NCBI GenBank assembly: GCA_030624695.1
Contig: JAUXJP010000045.1
Span: 1 to 7,243, forward strand
DNA length: 7,243 nucleotides
Origin: Candidatus Dadabacteria bacterium
Lineage (GTDB): Bacteria; Desulfobacterota_D; UBA1144; Nemesobacterales; JAJCZQ01
Direction: 5' to 3'
In this document: positions 1 through 5,383 of the stretch, in pieces
Position numbering within the stretch: the stretch's first letter is position 1
Layout of the letters: each line of letters begins with the position of its first letter
Made by a program: the position numbers and the translations under genes
Notes under the pieces: generated by a model
The model's input: the letters and a program-made list of their open reading frames with translations, nothing else
What the model was told of the DNA's origin: nothing
Databases searched by the model: none

Positions 1-1320
1 GAAGTGCTTTTTACAGACGGTGAGAGTTTTAAACTGATTGAAGGCCTGTACGGGGGCCTTGAAAACCTAAAATATATATTTGTTGCCAGGTCCGAAGCAG
101 GCCTGCCTGAAAAGCTCGGCAATATAGAAGTACACTCATTCGACTACATGGATAAGTTCGGAAATGATAATCCAAACGTCCCGGTGGATGTGGCAGACGT
201 AGAGAGATGTATGTTTACCTCGGGGACCACCGGTATGCCAAAAGGAGTGTCCAGGAATCACGGCGGAGTTGTTTTAACCGTAAGGGCTTTTATCCAAACA
301 CACGGCGTAAGGAATGAAGATGTCCTTATGTCCGTTTTATCACTCTCCCATGCCAATGCGCAGGTTATGTGCCTGTTTGCCTCAATAGGTGCGGGTGCCT
401 CATGCGTTTTTTATCCCAGGTTCTCTGCTTCAAATTTCTGGAAATGGTGTACAGAATCCGGGGCAACAATTACAAATATGCTTGGTTCGGTATCTGAATA
501 TGTGTGGGCAGTGCCGGAATCAGAATTCGACCAAAAACATAAAATAAGAACGATACTTGCCGGGCCCGCTCCGAAGAATAAACCGGAATTTGAAGAAAGG
601 TTTAATACAAGGGTAATTGATGGTTACGGTTCAACAGAGATGGGGATGGTTTTCTGGCAGTATCCCGAGGACTACAGGGCGGGGTCATGTGGTTTTGTTT
701 GCGAAGGGTATTACGTAGAAATAAGAGACCCTGATGATACAGATACCGTAATCACGGAGTACTGGGACCAGGACAAAGATGAAACTCCACCTGAGAACAC
801 AAAAGGACTACTGTTTATAAAACCATTAATTCCAAACACTACACTTAACGAATATTTTAAAGATGAGAAACGTACCGCCGAGGCTTTTGATTCAGAAGGG
901 TTTTTTAACTCCGATGACCTCTTTATAAGGGGTATCGAAGACAGGTATTATTTCCAGGGCCGTTACAGCCGTATCAGGGTATCCGGTGAAAACGTGGACC
1001 CGAATGCCGTTGCCAACTATGCAGCACAATATCCTAAGATTCAGGACGCCGTAGCAGTGGGAATCAGGCTTCCCAATATTTCAGACGATGAGATAAAGCT
1101 CAACATCATGCTCAAAGATAACCGGGAGTTTGACCATATAGAGTTTTGTAAATGGATGGCAGAAAAAGTGCCGGTATATATGATCCCGAGGTTTATCGAG
1201 GTCTATGATAAGTTTCCCCTTACTTCATCCCAAAAATTTAATATGGAACTTTTGAAAGAACTTAGCGACAACACCTGGGACCGTAATGAATCGGAACTTA
1301 AATTCAAAACCAGAAAGTAG
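1..1320 (+). CDS. CaiC-like acyl-CoA synthetase (AMP-binding family), 5' truncated by window edge
   Basis: This is an ATP-dependent acid-CoA ligase of the adenylate-forming superfamily. It should activate a carboxylic acid to an acyl-AMP and then to the CoA thioester, in the cytoplasm. The frame is open from the first base, so the start lies outside the window. Alignment with the complete paralogue at 2508-4229 places the first codon near paralogue residue 136, so about 135 residues are missing. The A3 phosphate loop FTSGTTGMPKG lies at about 214-246 and the A5 motif DGYGSTEMG at about 619-645. The A7 block is GFFNSDDL followed by QGRYSRIRVSGENV, and the A10 lysine sits in FPLTSSQK near 1216-1239. 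From the P-loop to A5 it is about 70% identical to the paralogue by eye. Gene order, motif spacing and residues resemble E. coli CaiC (crotonobetaine/carnitine-CoA ligase), but the substrate is unknown. All catalytic motifs visible are intact, so it is probably active. Its stop codon directly abuts the stop of the convergent antiporter gene. Confidence 0.9.
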   Translation, partial: EVLFTDGESFKLIEGLYGGLENLKYIFVARSEAGLPEKLGNIEVHSFDYMDKFGNDNPNVPVDVADVERCMFTSGTTGMPKGVSRNHGGVVLTVRAFIQTHGVRNEDVLMSVLSLSHANAQVMCLFASIGAGASCVFYPRFSASNFWKWCTESGATITNMLGSVSEYVWAVPESEFDQKHKIRTILAGPAPKNKPEFEERFNTRVIDGYGSTEMGMVFWQYPEDYRAGSCGFVCEGYYVEIRDPDDTDTVITEYWDQDKDETPPENTKGLLFIKPLIPNTTLNEYFKDEKRTAEAFDSEGFFNSDDLFIRGIEDRYYFQGRYSRIRVSGENVDPNAVANYAAQYPKIQDAVAVGIRLPNISDDEIKLNIMLKDNREFDHIEFCKWMAEKVPVYMIPRFIEVYDKFPLTSSQKFNMELLKELSDNTWDRNESELKFKTRK

Positions 1321-2262
1321 TTAAAGAAGGGTGTAAATAAACCCAAAGTAAAAGCATAAAAGAAGTATGCCTTCTATCCTCGATATTTTTGACCCGATCT
1401 TCATTACCGGATAGATAAGAATGCTGAGGACTATCATTACGGGAAATTCCAGCTTTAGTGCTGCGGGGTTTACACTGACCGGATGAATCAGGGCCACAAG
1501 GCCGAGAATCCCGAGGTTAAAAATATTACTCCCCACAACATTACCTACCAATATTTCATGTTCGTTCTTAATAGCTGAAAATATCGCGGTCGATAGCTCC
1601 GGAAGGGAAGTGCCGATGGCTATGATCGTAACACCTATCACAAGCTCGCTAAGTCCAAAAGTGCGGGCAAAGGAAATGCCGCTGCTTACGGTAAGCCTTG
1701 CGCCAACGATCAAAAAGAAAAGCCCGGCGGTGATCATCACAAGCTGGATGACGGGCTTTTTGGAGGAGCCATTATTTCCACTTTCATCCCCGTTGCTTTT
1801 TTTATAACTGTAGTAGGAATAGAAGATAAAAATCGGGAGAGTGAGAAATATTATAAGCCCTTCAGCGCGGCCTATATAATAGTGGGTAAGAGCGATTATA
1901 AAGACCATAAGTGTAAGGAATATCATAAAAGGTACCTGCACTTTTGTTATGGAATCATGAATACTTATGGGTTTTATTACTGCTGCAACGCCCAGTATCA
2001 GGGCGATATTGGCAATGTTGCTTCCGACAATGTTTCCTACCGTAATATCACTTGCCCCCTGGAGCGCAGCGGTGAGGCATACCACAAACTCCGGGGATGA
2101 TGTGCCGAAGGCAACAACGGTAAGGCCAATTATTATGGGACTTATGCCAAGGCCTTTTGCCAGGCGGGAGGAGCCCTTTACAAGCATTTCTCCACCTATT
2201 ACCAGACCGGCAATTCCGAGTATAAAATATAAAATATTCAGCATTAAAGAAGAATCAGGCAT
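1321..2262 (-). CDS. Calcium/sodium antiporter, CaCA family (YrbG-like)
   Basis: This is an inner-membrane cation exchanger of the Ca2+/cation antiporter superfamily, which typically moves Ca2+ against Na+ or H+. At 313 residues it matches the short bacterial YrbG type (about 325 residues). Both signature alpha repeats are present. Alpha-1 has GTSSPE at residues 53-58 and GNIVGSN at 76-82; alpha-2 has GTSLPE at 217-222 and GNVVGSN at 240-246. The acidic residues E58 and E222 are the expected ion ligands. The two halves of hydrophobic helices, about ten in all, are joined by a hydrophilic loop rich in S, G, N and K at about 154-170. The ATG start at 2260-2262 has only a weak GGA eight bases upstream. 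An in-frame ATG six codons further in has no better site, so the longer form is kept. The gene lies on the opposite strand between two paralogous acyl-CoA synthetases, with no evident functional link. Ion specificity cannot be told from sequence alone. Confidence 0.92.
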   Translation of the reverse strand: MPDSSLMLNILYFILGIAGLVIGGEMLVKGSSRLAKGLGISPIIIGLTVVAFGTSSPEFVVCLTAALQGASDITVGNIVGSNIANIALILGVAAVIKPISIHDSITKVQVPFMIFLTLMVFIIALTHYYIGRAEGLIIFLTLPIFIFYSYYSYKKSNGDESGNNGSSKKPVIQLVMITAGLFFLIVGARLTVSSGISFARTFGLSELVIGVTIIAIGTSLPELSTAIFSAIKNEHEILVGNVVGSNIFNLGILGLVALIHPVSVNPAALKLEFPVMIVLSILIYPVMKIGSKISRIEGILLLCFYFGFIYTLL

Positions 2263-2367
2263 ATGATTTGTCCGGCGAGATAGAAATAATAATTACTATA
2301 TTTTTTTATAGCAAATCATTTTATACAAGATAGATTTATTTTCGATTATAAAAATCCTATTAAGCTG

Positions 2368-2394
2368 TTGAAATTGTTTCGATTTTAATATAAA
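2368..2394 (+). promoter_or_regulatory. Candidate sigma-70-type promoter for the acyl-CoA synthetase-tadA unit
   Basis: TTGAAA at 2368-2373 resembles a -35 box. It is followed after 15 bases by TATAAA at 2389-2394, or after 17 bases by TAAATT at 2391-2396, either of which could serve as -10. Transcription would begin near 2400 and give a leader of about 105 bases before the start codon. The 15-base spacing is shorter than ideal and the background is AT-rich, so the assignment is tentative. Confidence 0.35.
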
Positions 2395-2399
2395 TTAAC
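2385..2399 (+). repeat. 15-base motif TTAATATAAATTAAC, copy 1
   Basis: An exact copy of the motif also occurs at 4700-4714. Its core consists of inverted arms TTAAT and ATTAA around ATAA. Here it overlaps the candidate -10 region of the synthetase promoter. It may be an operator-like element, or a chance match within AT-rich non-coding DNA. Confidence 0.4.
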
Positions 2400-2494
2400 T
2401 GTTCGCTGTCAAAAGCGATGAGGTTTGGAACAACTCTCTTATTTTGTTTCAATAAATTAAAATTAGATTTAAAAACTTGAGGTTCGTTCTGTAC

Positions 2495-2503
2495 GAGGAG
2501 GAG
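2495..2503 (+). promoter_or_regulatory. Strong ribosome binding site of the complete acyl-CoA synthetase
   Basis: GAGGAGGAG ends four bases before the ATG at 2508. It is an extended Shine-Dalgarno match, fixes the start codon, and suggests high translation of this gene. Confidence 0.85.
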
Positions 2504-2507
2504 TATT

Positions 2508-4229
2508 ATGCGTTTATTATTTAAGCCCCGTGAGGCTGAATATACTGGCGACGGAGACCTGCCATTCGGTAATTTTGAAGATACACATGAATGGAAACCG
2601 GTCACATATTATCTTGAACAGGGAGCCGAGATGTTCCCGGACAAACCGATGTTTAAAGTCGGAGACAGGGACGGAAAGATTGTAGAGTCATATACTTATA
2701 AAGAAACCAATGAATGGGCAAATAAAGTTGCCAACTCACTCATCAAAGATTTTGGAATCAAGCAGGGTGATAAAGTCGGTATGTATATGCTTAACCGTGC
2801 TGAATATGTTGTCTCAATAATCGGGATACATAAAACAGGCGGCGTGCAGGTACCGATCAATAAAGATGAAAAGGGTGAAAGGCTGGCTTATGTAATCAAC
2901 TATTCAGAGATGAGAGCCCTTATCGTTGATGAAGGCAGTATAGAATTTATGGAAGAAATTTCAGGAGACCTGGAAAATCTTGAAGTAATAATTATCACTT
3001 CTGACGATGTGCCTGAAAAAATCGGAGACATTAAAGCCCTTCCATTTTCAGCATTTGGTAAGGGAGACGCATCAAACCCGGGTGTAGATGTAAAAACATC
3101 CGATATGGAAAGATGTATGTTCACATCCGGTACCACCGGAATGCCAAAGGGTGTTGCACGTGACCACGGCGGTGTTGTGATGACAGTGCGTACATACCTT
3201 CAGCAGCAGGGCATAAGAAGTGAAGACGTGCTTATGAGCGTGCTTTCACTCGGACATGCCAATGCACAGGTCATGGCTCTTTTCAGTGCCATGGGCGCAG
3301 GTGCAACTGCTGTATTTTTCCCAAGATTTTCAGCTTCAAACTTCTGGAGATGGGCAGCAGACTGCGGGGCAACATGTGTAAACATGCTTGGAGCTTTGGC
3401 TGAGTATCTATGGGCCGCACCTGATAGTGAATGGGACAAAAAACACAATGTAAGAATTATGCTTGGATCCCCTGCACCAAGGAATCTACTGGAGTTTCAG
3501 GAAAGATTTAATGTAAGGGTGATAGATGGATACGGATCAACCGAGATGGGTATGGTACTCTGGAAAGACCCTGAGGACCACAGGCCCGGATCTTCCGGAT
3601 TCCCAATGGAAGGATATTACACAGAGCTCAGAAACCCTGAAGACACTGATGAAGTTGTAAGGCCTTTCTGGGACCCGACCGGAGACATTACACCTCCGGA
3701 CGATGCCAAAGGGCTACTATTTATTAAACCGCTCGTACCAAATACAACACTAAACGAATACTTTAAAGACGAAAGAAGGACCAGGGAAGCGTTTGATGAT
3801 GAAGGCTTCTTTAATTCAGACGACATTTTTGCACGCGGAATCGACGGCAGATACTACTTTGTAGGCCGTTTTAGCAGAATCAGGGTGTCAGGTGAGAACG
3901 TAGACCCCGTAGCAGTTCAGGACGTTGCAAATGAGTATGAAAAAATACAGGAAGCAATTGCAGTAGGTGTCAGACTTCCAAACGTATCAGATGATGAGAT
4001 CAAACTGTGTATCACAATTAAGCAGGGCGAGACATTTGACCCTGTAGAGTTCAGCCACTGGATGGTCGAAAAAGTGATGGTAGCCATGGTACCAAGATTC
4101 ATAGAGATCTATGAAGATGGGTTCCCTGTTACAGCAACCCAGAAAGTAAAAGTTGCCGAAATCAAAGAGATTACGGACAAAACCTGGGACAGAAACAAAG
4201 CTGGTGTTAAATTCAGCGCAAGAAAATAA
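2508..4229 (+). CDS. CaiC-like acyl-CoA synthetase (AMP-binding family), complete
   Basis: This cytoplasmic ATP-dependent acid-CoA ligase is 573 residues long, normal to slightly long for the ANL superfamily. The A3 phosphate loop FTSGTTGMPKG is at residues 205-215 and the A5 motif DGYGSTEMG at 340-348, with E346 the expected Mg-ATP ligand. The A7 block GFFNSDDI is at 433-440, where D439 matches the ribose-binding aspartate of the usual TGD. The hinge and A8 region GRFSRIRVSGENV (453-465) is one residue shorter than the usual form. The A10 motif FPVTATQKV (539-547) carries the presumed catalytic lysine K546. Together with the FSASNFW segment (275-281) the overall pattern resembles carnitine/crotonobetaine-CoA ligase CaiC, but no carnitine genes are nearby, so the acid substrate is left open. 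The start is set by a strong ribosome binding site at 2495-2503. The gene is a close paralogue of the truncated gene at 1-1320, and its stop codon touches the start of tadA. Confidence 0.93.
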   Translation: MRLLFKPREAEYTGDGDLPFGNFEDTHEWKPVTYYLEQGAEMFPDKPMFKVGDRDGKIVESYTYKETNEWANKVANSLIKDFGIKQGDKVGMYMLNRAEYVVSIIGIHKTGGVQVPINKDEKGERLAYVINYSEMRALIVDEGSIEFMEEISGDLENLEVIIITSDDVPEKIGDIKALPFSAFGKGDASNPGVDVKTSDMERCMFTSGTTGMPKGVARDHGGVVMTVRTYLQQQGIRSEDVLMSVLSLGHANAQVMALFSAMGAGATAVFFPRFSASNFWRWAADCGATCVNMLGALAEYLWAAPDSEWDKKHNVRIMLGSPAPRNLLEFQERFNVRVIDGYGSTEMGMVLWKDPEDHRPGSSGFPMEGYYTELRNPEDTDEVVRPFWDPTGDITPPDDAKGLLFIKPLVPNTTLNEYFKDERRTREAFDDEGFFNSDDIFARGIDGRYYFVGRFSRIRVSGENVDPVAVQDVANEYEKIQEAIAVGVRLPNVSDDEIKLCITIKQGETFDPVEFSHWMVEKVMVAMVPRFIEIYEDGFPVTATQKVKVAEIKEITDKTWDRNKAGVKFSARK

Positions 4230-4694
4230 GTGAATGTAAAATCAGACGAACAATTTATGCTTCTGGCTCTCGGGCAGGCCCGGGAAGCCAGTCGTATAAA
4301 TGAAGTCCCGGTCGGTGCAGTCATCGTATCCGGCGGGCAGCAAATCCTTTCCCAGGCACACAACCTGAGAGAATCCACACAAAACCCCGTAGCTCATGCA
4401 GAGATACTTGCAATTGAAGCAGCCTGTAAAAAGACCGGCAGCTGGAGATTACCCGATGCTACTATCTACATTACACTTGAGCCATGTGTAATGTGTATGG
4501 GCGCAGTTGTAAATTCAAGAATAAAAAGGGTTGTATTCGGGGCTACGGACCCAAAAGCGGGTGCAGTTGTAAGTAATTTCGGTATTGGCCTGGATGATAC
4601 ACTAAACCACAGGCCCGAGATTACACGGTCCGTACTTGAAGATGAGTGCAGCTTAATCCTAAAAGAATTCTTCGGGCAGCTAAGAAATAAATAA
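4230..4694 (+). CDS. tadA: tRNA-specific adenosine deaminase TadA
   Basis: TadA deaminates adenosine 34 of tRNA-Arg(ACG) to inosine in the cytoplasm, so that one tRNA can read CGU, CGC and CGA; it normally acts as a homodimer. At 154 residues it has usual length. The zinc-deaminase motifs are HAE at residues 56-58 and PCxxC at 85-89. H56, C86 and C89 should bind zinc, and E58 should shuttle the proton. EVPVGAVIV (25-33) and FGATDPKAGAV (103-113) are typical of TadA rather than of guanine or cytosine deaminases. The GTG start immediately follows the TAA of the upstream synthetase. It is preferred over the in-frame ATG at 4257 because the N-terminus then aligns with known TadA proteins. No good Shine-Dalgarno is seen before the GTG, which suggests translational coupling by reinitiation. 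Function is certain to family level; the exact start is less so. Confidence 0.95.
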   Translation: MNVKSDEQFMLLALGQAREASRINEVPVGAVIVSGGQQILSQAHNLRESTQNPVAHAEILAIEAACKKTGSWRLPDATIYITLEPCVMCMGAVVNSRIKRVVFGATDPKAGAVVSNFGIGLDDTLNHRPEITRSVLEDECSLILKEFFGQLRNK

Positions 4695-4718
4695 AAATGT
4701 TAATATAAATTAACATTT
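4695..4718. terminator. Bidirectional AT-rich hairpin terminator between tadA and jag
   Basis: A perfect 10-base inverted repeat, AAATGTTAAT at 4695-4704 and ATTAACATTT at 4709-4718, encloses a four-base loop. It begins right after the tadA stop and lies 12 bases from the jag stop. Read on the minus strand the stem is followed by a long T-rich tract (CATTTTTATTTATTT), a reasonable intrinsic terminator for the yidD-yidC-jag transcript. On the plus strand only three T close the stem, so termination of tadA would be weaker. The stem has few GC pairs, which lowers its stability. Confidence 0.6.
4700..4714 (+). repeat. 15-base motif TTAATATAAATTAAC, copy 2
   Basis: This is identical to 2385-2399 and forms the centre of the tadA/jag terminator hairpin. 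Here the flanking G at 4699 pairs with C4714 and extends the stem, which it cannot do in copy 1. Confidence 0.4.
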
Positions 4719-4730
4719 CCGTGTAATTAC

Positions 4731-5381
4731 TTAACGCCCGGAACTTGAAGGGAAAATAACTATCTTTTTATAATCGCCTTCCACAACAGTTTCAAAGGAT
4801 ATGCCTCTTTCGCGTTTTAAGGCTATGTAGGCCATTCTTCTTTCGTTAGCAGGCATTCTGTCCAGTATGTACCTTCTTTTGCTCTGCTTAACCTTCTGTA
4901 CTGCTTCGGATACGCGTTTGCTTACTATATTCTCCTTCTTACTTATATAGCCGTCAACATCGATGTATACACGCTTATCCCTGCCTGTCTCGCAGTCCCT
5001 GGCGGATATTCGCCCTACGATGTACTCAAGGGCCTTTAGAGTCTCTCCGCGTTTGCCAATGAGAAGCCCCTTATCATCACTAAGGTTAACTTCGAGTTTA
5101 ATTCTGTCTGAAGTCTCAGATAGTGCTACAGTCTGATTTTCTACAAGATATCCAAGTATGTTTTCAAGTGTCTTTTTTGCTTTAAGCCCTTTTTCACTGA
5201 CTCCGTCACTCTTTAATGTGACCTTTACCTTTGCCAGTCTCTCACCAATTCCAAATACACCCTTGGAGCCTTCCTTAATTACTTCAACTTCGATGTCACT
5301 TCTTGAAACGCCCAACTCTTCACAAGCACTGATAGTGGCTTCCGAAACTGTTTTTCCTTCCTTTTCAATTTCTACAGGCAT
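4731..5381 (-). CDS. jag: RNA-binding protein Jag (KhpB/EloR) with Jag-N, KH and R3H domains
   Basis: Jag is a cytoplasmic single-stranded nucleic acid binding protein that usually pairs with the small KH protein KhpA; in firmicutes it affects cell elongation and division. The 216 residues show the expected three parts. The Jag-N domain (about 1-53) includes the typical EGSKGVFGIGERLAKV at 37-52. A KH domain (about 70-145) has its GxxG loop as GKRG at 109-112. An R3H domain (about 150-212) contains MPANERRMAYIALKRERG at 176-193. The R3H signature R-x3-H is here R181-x3-Y185, so the histidine is replaced by tyrosine. There is no long linker after Jag-N, unlike some firmicute forms. The ATG lies two bases after the yidC stop and is preceded by an AAGGAGG site inside the yidC end, so the two genes are translated from one message. 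The gene that often follows, mnmE, is absent here. Confidence 0.93.
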   Translation of the reverse strand: MPVEIEKEGKTVSEATISACEELGVSRSDIEVEVIKEGSKGVFGIGERLAKVKVTLKSDGVSEKGLKAKKTLENILGYLVENQTVALSETSDRIKLEVNLSDDKGLLIGKRGETLKALEYIVGRISARDCETGRDKRVYIDVDGYISKKENIVSKRVSEAVQKVKQSKRRYILDRMPANERRMAYIALKRERGISFETVVEGDYKKIVIFPSSSGR

Positions 5382-5383
5382 CT

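Larger units (their letters stand above)
2263..2507. other. AT-rich divergent intergenic region between antiporter and acyl-CoA synthetase genes
   Basis: The gap separates two divergently transcribed genes, so it should hold a promoter for each. It is strongly AT-rich and I see no coding remnant. The synthetase side carries a candidate promoter, several TTGTTTC-like half-sites, and a strong ribosome binding site. A short hairpin (TCGCT at 2403-2407 pairing with AGCGA at 2414-2418) lies in the presumed leader. On the antiporter side several TATA-like stretches occur between about 2290 and 2360, but I could not choose a convincing -35/-10 pair. Confidence 0.6.

Noticed and set aside
1610..2266. 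Plus-strand open frames opposite the antiporter gene
   Set aside because: They are antisense shadows of a gene with complete alpha repeats; they show no family motif and no convincing ribosome binding site.
2403..2496. Possible leader riboswitch or attenuator (hairpins at 2403-2418 and 2484-2496)
   Set aside because: The stems are only four to five base pairs, there is no T-tract, and no known riboswitch core is recognisable.
2360..2605. Minus-strand open frame of 81 codons over the intergenic region and the synthetase start
   Set aside because: It overlaps the strong ribosome binding site and coding start of the synthetase, has no recognisable protein features, and runs through AT-rich regulatory DNA.
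1..4229. Insertion of the antiporter gene by a mobile element between the two synthetases
   Set aside because: I saw no transposase, terminal inverted repeats or target-site duplication around 1320 or 2263-2507.
4257..4694. Alternative tadA start at the ATG of 4257
   Set aside because: It would remove N-terminal residues that align with the first helix of known TadA proteins and has no better ribosome binding site.
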